NCBI GenBank assembly: GCA_943704495.1 | Contig: CALSCR010002751.1 | Coordinates: 1 to 27,269 of the forward strand | Length of the DNA stretch: 27,269 nt | Direction: 5' to 3' | Source: Pigoraptor chileana | Taxonomy: Eukaryota; Opisthokonta; Filasterea | Part shown: in pieces, positions 9,856 through 21,194 of the stretch | Numbering within the stretch: position 1 is the first letter of the stretch | Layout of the letters: every line of letters begins with the position of its first letter | Notes under the pieces: generated by a model | Database searches by the model: none | The model's input: the letters and a program-made list of their open reading frames with translations, nothing else | Told to the model about the DNA's origin: nothing | Program-made: the position numbers and the translations under genes

Positions 9856-11364
9856 TCAGATCCACAGAGCATTATAATCCCACCACACGGGAGATGCCTC
9901 CATGTTGGCAACAAAATGCGCAAACAAATAGCGACAGGCGGCACCGCACAATACCATCGTCAAGGCCCGTGACAGCGGGGTGTCAAGTATGACTGTATTG
10001 TAACACCAGCCAAAAAGGGGAATGCAGGAGGGGGGGGGGGGGGGNNNNNNNNNNGGGGGGGGCAGATATTACTACAACGGCAACTCCCGTTCATGCAAAA
10101 GCGCAAATACAGTTTAAGCAGAGCAGTCAGCTATGCGTCACACTGCCCTTGTGGAAGCACACAGCACACACTCACCACGGATTGCCTGTACTGATGACAA
10201 CGCAATGAATGTACCGGCAATGTGAACGTATGGCACGCCACGATAGTCCCATATCATGACCGGAAAGACGAGCAGGCGGCCACACGATGCAAGCAGAAGT
10301 GCAATTGATACGCGCACAAAGCTGGAAGACGAGGTGCAGGTTTCATCAGTGTTTCAGGCACACTGCACAGAGTCTAAAGCTGCGGTTATGACCAACATGA
10401 TAACACGGGAATGTGATGGGGGAATCAAATGTGTGTTGGATGATAAGCTTGACTTGCCGCATGTGCGCTGAGACAAATAAGAGTCCACAAGCATAAATGC
10501 AAGGGAAGTTCTGTAATTCCTCACCCGGTTGTGGTGCACGCATTCTTGCGGCTGTGTGAGGGCGCGAGAAAGAGCGCCGAGAGAAAGACACCCAGCACAT
10601 ACAAAAAGAGCTCTGCGCATGAAGGCGAGAAACATGGCAGGTTCATACGCCATTCTAGATTGTAAACACCATACATATGCACACGGTCCAAGCAGGAGTC
10701 AAGAGAGCAATCGCAAGAGTATGTGAACGTGACCGCTGTTCCAAACTTCCAACGCCGGTACCACTATTATACGCACCCGTAGCCGAGGACAAAAGCACTA
10801 GGAGCAACTGCATTGCGGGCTCCGTGGGTGCGAATCGGTTTGGCGTTCCAGGATTTAAGATTTTAAGGCAGACATCACAGAGAAGAAAGATAAAGCCAAG
10901 TTTCGCAGCATTTCTCTGTATGGCAATGAATGTACAGATTTACAATGATTAGTCAACTGGTGCGACCGACAGAATTACAATCTCAGATGCAGAGGAGATG
11001 CTGGCATGCATGTCATACATACACACACAAATACATATATGCACCTTAAAATGCTTCTTCGTATCAGCAAGATCGTTATTCAGTAGGTGTCGATATACCT
11101 GCTGTCGCTGAAGGAGAATGTCAATGGCGACGAGTGTGTTATCATATTCGACATACGGATCCGCATCCCGCTTGCAATTAGGCTGCACCAAGAAGAATAT
11201 GTTTACATAAAGTATGTCAGAAGTGTTACAAACACACAAATCAAACACAAAGTCAAATGAAACTAGTATTTTGTACTCACACACACAGTCAGCTTTATCG
11301 TTCCCCCAGCAAACTTTCTATAAAGAGAATCGATTATCTGGCCGCATTCGACACAGACCGGCAT
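9856..11364 (-). CDS. ARV1: ARV1 family ER lipid/sterol homeostasis protein
   Basis: Minus strand, six exons: 11364-11281, 11182-11045, 10915-10773, 10654-10525, 10321-10176 and 9992-9856; about 258 residues. The N-terminal ARV1 homology domain is clear: C4-VE-C7 and C28-PN-C31 form the CxxC...CxxC zinc site, followed by PYVEYDNTLVAID and QVYRHLLNN. Hydrophobic segments follow: KLGFIFLLCDVCLKIL (exon 3), MFLAFMRRALFVCAG (exon 4), SIALLLASCGRLLVFPVMIW with VQAIR (exon 5), and LTMVLCGAACRYLFAHFV (exon 6). ARV1 proteins sit in the ER membrane and act in sterol and GPI-intermediate handling. All junction phases fit except exon 4 to exon 5: exon 4 ends at phase 0 but exon 5 needs phase 2. A 14-base exon at the CTCAG|CGCACATGCGG site would fix it, or the exon 4 end is wrong. 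The assembly gap falls in the last intron. The stop lies 254 bases before the next minus-strand start, and the gene is divergent from PPOX. Confidence 0.88.
10031..10062. other. Assembly gap (10 N, 10045-10054) in a poly-G tract
   Basis: Ten N bases are flanked by G runs on both sides. The fixed length suggests a placeholder for an unsized or estimated gap. It lies in the last intron of ARV1, so the coding sequence is not interrupted. Confidence 0.95.
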
Positions 11365-11755
11365 CGTCGGTCGCACTCCAACAGTAACAAACAAGAAAGA
11401 CACCAATTACGCGATGTTCTGTTTTACTCTTGTAATTATTTACCACAGTCGGCAGTAGTGACTTATTACAATCAGCGACATAAGAGCAATAAGCTATACC
11501 TAACCCTAGTTGTACAACCCTAATGACGAATGTGAATGAGCACTGACATTATTACGACGTCCGACCTGTGAACAAAAACTGTTGAGCAACAGTGCCGAGC
11601 GAAGGAAGATTGTACACCAATAGTATATTTCACGAAAATAGCAACGGAGATAACGTATGAAGCGCACGTGTGGGAGATCTGTGTGCACATATTGCATGCA
11701 GTTGTCTGAACTTTTGGCTTGAAGGATCGTGTGGGGAAGAGTCTTAAGTGGAGCA
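11365..11755. promoter_or_regulatory. Divergent ARV1/PPOX spacer
   Basis: A compact 391-base spacer separates the ARV1 and PPOX start codons, which point away from each other. It should therefore hold both promoters. I see no clear TATA box or known element. The open frames here are shadows. Confidence 0.5.
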
Positions 11756-14463
11756 ATGCCTCCTCGATCAATAGCCATCCTTGGCGGTGGAGTGTCCGGC
11801 CTGACCGCTGCATTTGCCCTGCGATCACAGCTAAAGCAGAAGTCAAAGGATATCATCACTGTTTACGAGGCTTCATCGAGGTGCGAATGCTAAGTGGTGT
11901 TGCAGTTTGTGCTGATGCGTCGTCTCACAACGCGCATTTGTCACGCACCGTAAGATCTCACACTCAAACATATCGCTGACCACTGCCAGTGTTCAAACAT
12001 TGGAAGATCAAGGAGATTCACAGTTGTAATCCCGCTTCCAATCGAACCCCACTTGGTGATTATCACACTGAGTTTTCCGTGTATTGTGTGCCAATGCTTG
12101 CAGAGTTGGCGGATGGATCGAATCAAAGCGGGATCCGCAGACAAAAGCGCTATGCGAGGCAGGCCCACGCAGCCTGCGGACTACGGGGGTGGCGGCAATG
12201 GCGACCATCGAATTGGTGTGGCATCCCTGTGTAACTGACTTTTAGTTTTTGGCTGTGCTTTGAAACGCTTGTTGGTAAATTGGTCATGGTTTAGCTTACG
12301 GATTGTCATCCAGCCAAGTTGGGGCACTAAATCTCCCACATTGAATAACCGTCATATGTGTGTGGGAATCCAGGCATACGAGCTCAACATTCACGATCGC
12401 GCTGTCGCCGCAAAGAATCACCCTGGAGTCAAGAATCGGTTTGTCTACCTCGATGGGCGGCTAGTGAGCATACCCATGTCGCTTCGTGGCTTTCTCTCGC
12501 TGTCCAATCCCATCACAAAAGCGCTGTGGAACGGCATCATTCGTGACGCATTCACTGCGCGTGACTTGGAGCAAGACATGCAGGACGAGACCATCCACGC
12601 ATTTATCGCGCGTCGGCTAGGCCCCGCCGTTGCGGATCTCGTTATCGATCCCATGTGCAGGGGCATCTATGCAGGGGATGCGAGGGAACTGAGCCTCCCA
12701 GCCCTCATGCCCCCCGTGGAGCAGGCGCGTCGCTCCCACGGCAGTCTTGTTCGTGCAACAGTGGCGGGTATGTTTGGACGGGGGAATGCGCCTGCGGATG
12801 GTGTGGATGGCGCCAAGGCCGCAAAGGAAGAAGAGGTCGACTTGGCAGACGTGGACATGTCAGAGACGATGAGCTCTAACATCTTGAGCATGCTTGAAAA
12901 GGCGGCGTTTGTGACTGCCGTGCGTGACGGATCAATATGGTCGTTTGAGGATGGGATGGGCACCCTCGTTGAAGCACTGAAGGTCAATCTGGAGTCACTG
13001 GGCGTCAACATCAAGTACAACGCCGCGGTAACTTCACTGCGGCCGAATGGTGCCGGCGTGGAGGTGCGTGTTTGCTTGCGATGCTGTTTATTATTTTATT
13101 GCATTGAGCTGATAAGGAGGGGGCGTGTGTTAGTGTGTTGTATGAATTTGTTACTTTAATACACTTATGGATCGCCTCTGTGTGTTGAATATATTGCTCC
13201 ACTTGTCTGTTTTTTCGCACACGAAGATCAAACTATCGGATGGATCCACGGCTACTGCCGATCGCGTGATCAGCGCGCTTCCCGCCCACAACCTCGCCAC
13301 GTGCTTCGTTGTCACTGGCAGCGATCCCTCGTCTGCGCTGTCGTATGAAATTGCGGGCACTCTGGCCCAAATTCCAGCTGTGAGCGTTGGCGTCGTTAAT
13401 TTTGCGTTTGCAAAGCAAGTGCTTCAACGCGTTGGGTTTGGGTATCTCGTGCCGTCGTGGGTCAAGTCGAACGCCCTTGGTGTCGTGTGGGACTCATGCG
13501 TGTTTCCACAGCAGGAGATGGACGGAGGACCAGGATCCCGGCTGACGGTGTGTGTGTTTGTGTGTGTGTGTTTGTGTGTATGTGTTTGCATGTGTATGTG
13601 CCTGTGTGCATGCTGTATGTTGCTTTGTGTGTGGTGTGTATGTATGTATAAACGTATGCGTGTGTATGTGTGTGTGTGTGTGCGTGTGTACATGAGGGCT
13701 GTTGAATAGTGGATGTGCAGGTGGAACAATTGGTCACATTAATTCGCGAAGGGAATTGATTGCGATGTTCGAATGGGGCGATTGCCCTTGTTCTATGCAT
13801 TTCGGCTTGTATGCTTCAACGTGCCACATATTCACCATTGCCTTCCAAAACAACACAAACTCGCCCATTCAATCGACGGCAGGTTATGATGGGAGGGCAC
13901 CAATTTGAGAAGCTTTTTGGGAATCCAAAAGCCTTCCGTGCAGCAGACCTCATTCCGATTGCAAAGGACACATTGCGTGAGCAGATGGGCATCAACGACG
14001 AGCCGATTCACACGGATGCGCGCGTGTGCGTCAACTGCATCTCACAATACACCCTTGGCCATAAGGTTTGTGCACATGCGTGACTTTTGGCTGATTTTTT
14101 TTTGTGGTGTGCTTTCTTTGTGTATTCATATTTGTGTGTCATGCTTTGTAATTGTGTCGTGTGTGCGTTCGTTGTGTGCCAGGCTCTGGTGCGCACCTTT
14201 CAGTTTTTCATGTGGAATAGCGCCAAAGACACCAACTTCATTTGTGCTATCTCTCAATTTGCCAACCCCATTTTCGCCCCTGTTACATATGTACTGGAAA
14301 TCACCTCGCGCAGGATCGTGTGGCGCGCATTCGTGACCTCACCCGCCAAATGTTTGGTGAGGGCGTTGTGGAGATCATTGGGGCATCCTTTGACGGAGTC
14401 GGCGTAAACGATTGCGTGCACCATGCAAAGCTCGCTGGCGGCAGGGTTGCAAAGAGCACGTGA
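11756..14463 (+). CDS. PPOX: Protoporphyrinogen oxidase (haem biosynthesis)
   Basis: Six exons: 11756-11880, 12104-12215, 12374-13063, 13227-13547, 13883-14065 and 14314-14463. All phases close (2,0,0,0,0), giving 526 residues. The enzyme oxidises protoporphyrinogen IX to protoporphyrin IX with FAD, the penultimate haem step, usually on the mitochondrial inner membrane. The start ATG leads directly into the dinucleotide-binding strand SIAILGGGVSGLTAAFAL (Gly-rich loop, residues 10-15), then VGGWIES and EAGPRSLR. Family landmarks follow in order: NRFVYLDGRLVSIP, DETIHAFIARRLGP, DPMCRGIYAGDARELS, SIWSFEDGMGTLVEAL, DRVISALPAH, VGFGYLVPSW, VVWDSCVFPQQ, QYTLGH, and the C-terminal FAD contact GASFDGVGVNDCV. 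The length is somewhat above the ~477 of human PPOX. An acidic insert (about residues 220-245, KEEEVDLADVDMSE) accounts for part of this. There is no long N-terminal presequence, as in animal PPOX. Confidence 0.95.
13548..13692 (+). repeat. GT-rich tract starting at a splice donor (PPOX intron 4)
   Basis: The donor GTGTGTG merges with an imperfect (GT/GTTT/GTAT)n run of about 145 bases. Exon 4 reads open into it as Cys-Val repeats. The family alignment (…SRLT then VMMGGHQF) shows that splicing removes it. Confidence 0.85.
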
Positions 14464-14680
14464 ACCTGGCCCATTGCGTGTGTGCATCGAGCGACAGGAT
14501 GTGCCCTCTTTTCATAAAAGCCATCCGGTCCGAATTTACTATTCAACGCTGTGTGTGTCAATGCCTTCAAGTAGTAATTGCACTTCCCATGCCACTGTCT
14601 CTCTATTGTCGCCTGAGAATGTATATAGCACTGTTGATTTTGTTTAAATTTTTAATAAGATCGATTCGTCATGGTGGTCG

Positions 14681-17591
14681 TCAGAAAGCAAAGACGCGCA
14701 CCACGCCATCTTCACCCGCACTCGCGACTCCCTTTCCACCGCCCACAATGGCGATTTTGTGGATCTCGCCAGAATGTCCGCTGAACGACCGCTCGTTGCG
14801 TCCAGACCTTGCATCCCACAGACGAACAATGCCGTCAGTGGCGCCAGTGGCAACCAGAGGCTGATCTGCGAGCCAGTTGAGGCACACGACCTCCGCCCCC
14901 GCCTTGTAAGTAACGGTTTGCAGTAGCAACAGAAAGAGAGACTTGAGTGTCAGAAAAAAGCGACCTTCCGCACTCAAAACACATCTGGCACAAACCCATC
15001 GACTCCAAAATGTCAGACAATAGAGATGTGAGAGAGAGAGTGGTGCATCTCTATGCCTAGTGTGGTGGAGCCTGAGTTTTGTGGGATTGAGTTAGAGTGT
15101 GCATGATTGATTGACGCACACGCAATCACTCGTACCGGATGCTGGCACGTGAGTCGAAGCCGAAGATTACCGAGATCCCAAATACAAAGTTTGCCGTCTG
15201 TGGATGTTGACGCTGCGAGTCCATGGCTGCACGAGTGAAAGGGCTAAGGGATTAATGTGTGTTGCTATGACTCAACAGCCGCGTGCTCATAATGCATGCA
15301 CTAGATACGAGATCGTTACCCATCGCACTGCATTGACATTGAATAAATGAAGGAGGCAATTGCGGCAATGGGCGTCGGGAGCATGCATTCAACGGCACAT
15401 GTTTACCTTGAGCAGAAACCGACATCTGTCACAATGTCCGTGTGCTCGTTGAGGGACCCAATGACCTGTTGGAAAGTCGTCAAGTCGAAGCAGTTTCACA
15501 GACCACAAGTGGATCAGAACAAAGACACGGGCACAAAAACACATGTGACACATTCCCACTAATCACTATCTCTCCTAAGCACCCCCCGCCTGCCCCCCTA
15601 TCCACTTTTTATTTCCGAGTCCATGGGAATGGTGCCTGACATTGAGGTTCATAATTTGCAGTCAGAGGGGAAAATTGAACTCCACAACTCTTTCCAACTT
15701 CAGAGATTTAGCGGACAGCTCTCGCAGCCACTCACACACCACAGCACACCACAACACACAAGCTACAACACAACGCGAGCGCGCACCTTTCCTGTCTTTG
15801 TGTGGATGAGTTTGGCGTGGTGGTCAATGCCACCCGTGAGGACCATGACGCTATCGGGGTGGCACGCAAGCGTTGTAATGGCGCCGTCGTGAAACTGATT
15901 TGTTGTCGCTGCACACCAAACAAAAGTAGTCATTCGCAATTGTGGTAAATAAGTAAGGTGTGGCAGCGACAAGGCCACTTCAAACCCGAAACAGGGAACA
16001 GAGGAACGCCTTCGGCCAATGTCGTTAATCGTGATACCGTCTAGTATCTGTCATCAAGAACAGATTTCATCGAGTTGACAAACAATAATAACTAATTTGC
16101 CAGCATGCGATCGACTCGGACAGCCCCAATTGCACTTGCGACACACTGACACACAGAGCACACAAAGCGACACAGAGATCACCCCATGCAAATACACAGT
16201 ATTAGCATCGGCAACTCACGTCCCATACGCAATACAGGCTCGCCAGTCTTAGGATCCCAGAGAATAAACGTTCCGTCATCCGAACCCGACACGACCGATT
16301 TGCCTAATTGGAGCGACCATAGCCAGTTAGCAGACAAAGATGAAGGATTCAAGTCAGTGTCTTTGGAGCTGTGGCCACGGACTCCGCAGACAACAGAGAG
16401 AGCAGGGTAGGGGAGGAACGTAACCCGCAATTCGCACGGAGCCATTAATACGCACACGCACACAGGCACATAAACACACACCACATAGACGTATACACAC
16501 ACAAATACACATGAAAGGAGAAGTGGTCACGCACGACCCAGGTCAACTCACCATCAGGAGTGAATGCTCCGCACGTGACCGCCGATGTGTGTCCCGAAAA
16601 CACGCCCATGCAGGTTGCGCCGGGGACATTCCACATCCACACCTGTCCGGACGCCGCGCCCGCAAGTACGACGTTCCCGCGGGGATGCCACGACACCCAC
16701 TGCGTCTCGTCTGGGCCTTCAAGCTCACAGACGAGGGCGCCGGTGGTCCCAGACCACACGCGCACAGGTCCGTCCATTCCGCCAGTGGCAACATACGTGC
16801 CGTCGTGGTTGAAGCACACATCCGCAACGGTGTCCGTGTGTCCTTCCAGTTTGGCGATCGTTTCGCCCGTTGCGACGCGCCAAAGGTAGCCGACGTCGTC
16901 CTGCCCGCCCGTGACGGCAAACTCAGACGAGGGCGAGAGGGCGATCGCAAACACGGACGCTGTCACGTGCAAGCACATGGGAAGGGGTCAGAGGACTGTC
17001 TTTGCTACTTGAATGCCCGCAGATTCGGAGCCGTTGTTGCTACGAGAACAACGCTGTTTTTAACGGACAAGGGAAATAAAGCTAATGCAACATATACTCA
17101 CATTCGTGCCGCGTGAACTGGATCACAGAGTCGTCAACAATAGGCTCTGTTGGTCCTGATTCGTCTCCCTCTTCTTCTCCGTTCTCCTCGTTTGGGGCAT
17201 CGCCCATCTCCATGTCATCCAACGCTGCAGCGCGATGCAAGTCCACAGAAGGTTTTGATTGAATGAATAAAACTTGGCTATCGACCGAATACAAACACAC
17301 ACACAATACACACACACGCCCACACGCAAACAAGTGCGCACCTGTTTCCAAAGCCGCTTCAGGGTTGTCCTCGACGTCAATTTCCTCGGCGACATCGCGG
17401 GCGTCAATCATGTCGTCCTCAAACTGCAGTGATACAAGCATGACATCTCGCAGCTCAGTTGGGATCTATGGCAGAGAAATCCTACGGGTAAAAATCGCTA
17501 AGCGAGACACAGTTGAACCGATCAAAATGTCACTATTCACATTTTCTCCTTCCTAAAGAATACACACCTCTTCCTGTCGGCCGTCGCTCAT
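14681..17591 (-). CDS. AAMP: Angio-associated migratory cell protein homologue (WD40 protein)
   Basis: Nine exons on the minus strand: 17591-17568, 17465-17342, 17224-17102, 16959-16552, 16303-16220, 15908-15787, 15465-15407, 15226-15136 and 14902-14681. Phases all match, giving 418 residues (human AAMP 434). The acidic N-terminus (IDVEDNPEAALE, ENGEEEGDESGP) is typical, followed by the propeller from SSVFAIALSPSSEFAVTGGQDD onward. Eight repeat ends can be read: YLWRV, VRVWSG, VWMWNV, FILWDP, AKLIHT, LCIWDL, VRLWDA and VRVFAF. Family marks include WVSWHPRGNVVLAG and GIVRLWDARSGR. AAMP and its yeast relative Sqt1 are cytosolic; Sqt1 chaperones ribosomal protein Rpl10. Whether this holds here is inference. 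Exon 2 may start at 17465 (IPTELRDVMLV…) or later at the next CAG, before FEDDM; I prefer the longer form. The gene is tail-to-tail with PPOX (217-base spacer) and head-to-head with the glycosidase-like gene. Confidence 0.93.
14961..15010 (+). repeat. Intronic dispersed repeat, copy A
   Basis: This 50-base block matches 27131-27180 at about 41 of 50 positions without gaps. Shared blocks are GACCTTC, CACTCAAAAC, GGCA and CCCATCGACTCCAAA. GA-rich runs lie on both sides. It lies in AAMP intron 8, antisense to the gene. Confidence 0.75.
15616..15653 (-). repeat. Intronic dispersed repeat, copy D (inverted)
   Basis: On the minus strand this reads TCAATGTC-AGGCAC…CCATGGACT, matching copy C (18690-18742) at about 29 of 38 positions with a two-base gap. 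It lies in AAMP intron 6. Confidence 0.55.
16337..16392 (+). repeat. Intronic dispersed repeat, copy B
   Basis: It contains AGATG…ATTCAAGTCA, TGTCTT, CTGTG and CCACGGACT. It aligns with copy C (18690-18742) over about 52 bases with roughly 40 identities and no gaps. It lies in AAMP intron 4, antisense to the gene. Confidence 0.65.
16445..16512. repeat. CA-rich microsatellite in AAMP intron 4
   Basis: An imperfect (CA)n run on the plus strand lies just inside the donor of AAMP intron 4, so the transcript reads (UG)n. A similar tract lies at 17285-17330 in intron 2. Confidence 0.85.
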
Positions 17592-18202
17592 TTTCGTCGA
17601 TGGATGTGCGCGCCGGCAGCAACAATTAAAACACGATTGTTATACGGGCAGATCTTAACAATTGGTTGTGCACGGATCCAATGCTAGCAGAAGTGCTGCG
17701 ATGTTCTTTATGGACTTCTGTCGATCACGAGTCAGAAAGATCCGTCCCAGCAATTCTTGCTGACGGTTACGCAATACCAGTTTCAGAATGTAACTGGGGA
17801 AGATGAACACAAATTAGCTGGATATAAAACCACCCAAGCGCACAGTTAAGATAGTCAGGCAAGTGTACTCGTGTTGATGGCTCGCTCCAGAAAAGACTTC
17901 CCGTTGTGCGTGAACCAATCAATCGCGGCATCACGACAAACGTTCCACTTGGCCTGCAATTAGAGCACACAGTGGCTGGCACGTGGGGCCACCAGCATCA
18001 TCACATCACGTGATCAAGTGCGTTTTTTGTCCACTCGGCTGCCGGCTGAGATTGGCCGTCTGCTTCGGCAGCGATCATCTGTTTGTGCTGAAAAACGCCG
18101 GCAGAATCATGACTCCATCGGGCACGAAAGAGCTACATAAACTACTGTCGATGCAATGTCATGCGACAACTTTACATAACTGCACTCACGGGATAATGAT
18201 TT
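17592..18202. promoter_or_regulatory. Divergent spacer between AAMP and the glycosidase-like gene
   Basis: These 611 bases separate two head-to-head starts and should carry both promoters. I see nothing recognisable. The open frames on either strand have no family features. Confidence 0.45.
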
Positions 18203-21194
18203 ATGCAACTAATCATGGCGATGAACTTGTCGGCATCACGCCGCCAGTCACCGCTGCCGCTCTGCGGTGCTAGAATGTTGATGGTAGTATTGGCAGCGAC
18301 CATCGTAGCTATTCCAAGGGCCAAAGGGAATCTCGCATGTGTGCGCGGGGATTTCTTTGAAGGTTGCGGCAACGATGAATATGTTGAGCTCCTGGAAACA
18401 GGGAGGCGCATGTTTGATGTGGATGCGACCATGCAGACTGTCGCGATGCTATACAGCGGCGACGTCAACGCGATGGTCGAGGGACCAACGTGGAACGCAT
18501 GGTGGACCCAGAATTCCTACGGTGCAACTTATACGGCATTGCCGTTTATGCAAGAGCCTCTGAGAACTTTCGTTCAGAATTCACAGGTGGGATTTCAGCC
18601 TCGGGATGTGTTATATTCGTGAGCGACCTTCTGTAGTAATGGGACGGAGGCATCGAGTCAAACTGTGCAAATCAAGAGGACGCATACGGGAGATGTAGTA
18701 TTCAAGTCAATGTCTTAGGCACTGTGTCCATGGACTTCACAAGCGCACACGAGGGAAAGTTCATAGATTTTCTACTCAGCAACCAATGGGAGGGACCTTG
18801 TGTATCATCCTTTAAAAGAGGAACGGTTTGAACTGATTGCTGTGACAGGCGTGAGACTCAATGGGATGACAGGCGTGAGACTCAATGGGGTAACTCGTCC
18901 TGTCTTTTGTGTGTGCGACATCATGCCTCTTGCCAACCCAGAATTTTTGGTTCGATCACATCGGTGACGGGTCCACGGTGGACCCTCAAGGAAATATCGG
19001 TGCGTTCAAGAATGACGATGGGCAGATTTATATACTACTGAATGCAGTGTTTTGTGTGCAATTGCCTTCTCCACTGCGGCCTTTTTGAACGTAAGCATAT
19101 TTAGTTTTGTGAGTGTTTGTTTATTCCCTGCAGGTCCCGACGGCTGTCTCTGTGACGATGGAGGACCGACGTATTGCCGATACAAACAAGGTGCGCCTGC
19201 AGTGGAGGGCCGCACACATATACGTCCAATGGAGCATTCCCCGCCTGACCAATGCTCGGTTGTAGTTTGTATTGTCTCTGTGTGGCATCGTAAAACAATT
19301 GGCTCAAATGCGTAATTTTACTGTATGACTTTGCGTCTGTTATTGTACTGTACTGCCTGAATGTGCATGGTTATGTGCACCACATTATTAACGTGCTTAT
19401 GCCATGCGTGTGATCACTACTGAATCAACGGGTGCAGGCGATGGGATAGTCTGGCAGCACGATTTTGCGCTCGAGGAGTCTCTCAGTGCCGTTGTCATGC
19501 AAGCTGAGCTGCTTCTCATCGACCGCGACCCCGCCGCCATTGCCCATTATCTCCCCCTCATGCGCCGCACCGCAAACCTCGTGGAGTCCCGCCGTGACGC
19601 AAACAACGACCTCTATATGTGTGGCGACTCGTGCGATCTTCTGGCGCCGTCGTTTGGCGGTTATGTCCACGCTAATGGATCTCGTGCAAATGCATTTTTT
19701 AGTGGTCTCTCGGTATCCTACGCCGCCGCACTCGAAAGGCTTGCGGAACTCGAGACGCTGGCGGGAGATCCGTTGTGGGCGACAGAGTATCGCGTACGGC
19801 GGGAACGCACCGTCTCGGCCCTGCATGAGCGATATGTTGCGGATAGCGGTGACTATCTTGTGAAGAGCATTGACCCCGATGGTGTAGTCCACGGCGTGCT
19901 GGGCGCAAGCAAGCACGGCTACTTTCAGGCGGTGGTGAACCACGACGCGGTGTGCTTTGGCGCGGTAAACGAGACGCTTGCGCGTGCCATCACGCAGAAG
20001 ATGGCGTCGATGTCCGAGCTGCGCCCATTCAACTTCACCATCACAAACTACCCGTCTCTGGACGACATGGAAGTGGATGCGACCTCCAGCTGGTTGTGGT
20101 CGTTTGGCACGTGGGTCAATGGTGGTGCTTGGGGCACGTGCGAGGCACGCATGATAATGGCGTTTGCCCGCTTTGGATTCCACCAAATCGCCCTCAACGC
20201 AATGCGCACGCTGATGTCATTTTCTCGCGCTTGGCGAATGGACAGTCCTCTTGTCAATTTCGGCAAGTCGGTGTACCAGCCCTCCCAGCCCATCAACCTC
20301 GTGTACGATAACTTTGGCATCCCTGGGGCGCTCATTCGATCCCTCTTTGCACCGAAGTACGATGCCGTCGGCGTCACTCTCACACCGAGCATACCGCGCG
20401 ACATTGTGTCCCTCAGGCAAAAGTTCCCTGTTCGGCTTGCGGACAAGCGTCTCTTTCTATCGTCATCCGGGGTGTGCTGCGATATTGCGTCCGTCTCTGT
20501 AAACGGAAAGCCCTGGGGTAATTTCACCGCCGCGGCCGTCGTTCTCCCGTACGACCAACTTCCGGCGGGAAACATTGATGTGGTCATTGTGTTTGCAAAG
20601 GATCCGCAAAACGAGCCACATCCATTTCGTGACATGGGAAGGAGGAACGTTGACGTCGCTGATGCGCACAAGAGGAATGCGCCTTCCACTCTGTACTCCG
20701 ACGTCCGCAGTGCCACGCTCGAGGCTTCCTATCCCGCCGTTGCCCTATTTGTTACGCGGATGAGAGACAGCGGGCTCGGGGAATCGTACGAATGCGCACA
20801 TGCCGACCTGTTCGTGCGGTTTGTGGACGTGATGAGAGAGCGGCGCTCACTTGCGCATGATGGCAAGCTGAACATTCTTCCCGATCCCGCATCGCAGGTG
20901 CGCGCCGGTGCTGCTTGTGTCTGTCAGTGTCTGTCAATGCACGTGGTTGATGTGGTGCAGTTTATTGTTGGTTGGGCATAATTTGGACCTCGTTATGGTC
21001 CCACACGTTTCCCATTGAGAGTGACTCTTATTCATCACAAACCAATTTTATTGCAGGCCGCGGCTGATGCAAGTTATCCTGACACCGCGATGAAGCTTCT
21101 TTATGGGCTCAACAAAGTGATATCAGGATATAGGACATCTCAAGATCAAACAAAGTCGAAAATATACTCGATTTGGAGCGCGCCCACCGCGTAG
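18203..21194 (+). CDS. Secreted six-hairpin glycosidase-like protein
   Basis: Five exons: 18203-18586, 18942-18999, 19134-19190, 19438-20897 and 21057-21194. Phases 0,1,1,0 all match, giving 698 residues. A hydrophobic leader (MLMVVLAATIVAIP) begins at residue 25 from ATG 18203; ATG 18275 would place it at the very N-terminus as a classic signal peptide, so that start is possible. The body reads like an alpha/alpha-toroid glycosidase: GPTWNAWWTQNSYGATYTAL, PLRTFVQNSQNFWFDHIGDG, GIVWQHDFALEESLSAVV, and a wide aromatic core. It ends in a beta-sandwich-like part (LTPSIPRDIVSLRQKFPV, ASVSVNGKPW). Exon 3 alone encodes a cysteine-rich loop (PDGCLCDDGGPTYCRYKQ). Several N-x-S/T sites fit secretion. 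Candidate acids are D and E in GDG, DDMEVDAT and EGPTW, but I cannot name the catalytic pair. The exact GH family and substrate are unknown to me. It is convergent with the GATA gene. Confidence 0.8.
18690..18742 (+). repeat. Intronic dispersed repeat, copy C
   Basis: It reads ATTCAAGTCAATGTCTTAGG then CACTGTGTCCATGGACT. It pairs with copy B (16337-16392) and, inverted, copy D (15616-15653). CTTAGGCA and CCAT-GACT are shared with copy E. It lies in intron 1 of the glycosidase-like gene, in sense orientation. Confidence 0.65.
18844..18890 (+). repeat. 24-base tandem duplication in an intron
   Basis: GACAGGCGTGAGACTCAATG occurs at 18844 and again at 18868, a perfect period of 24 bases. It lies in intron 1 of the glycosidase-like gene. 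Confidence 0.9.

Noticed and set aside
19425-20186. 253-residue minus-strand ORF
   Set aside because: It is antisense to exon 4 of the glycosidase-like gene, which has clear protein features and matching splice phases.
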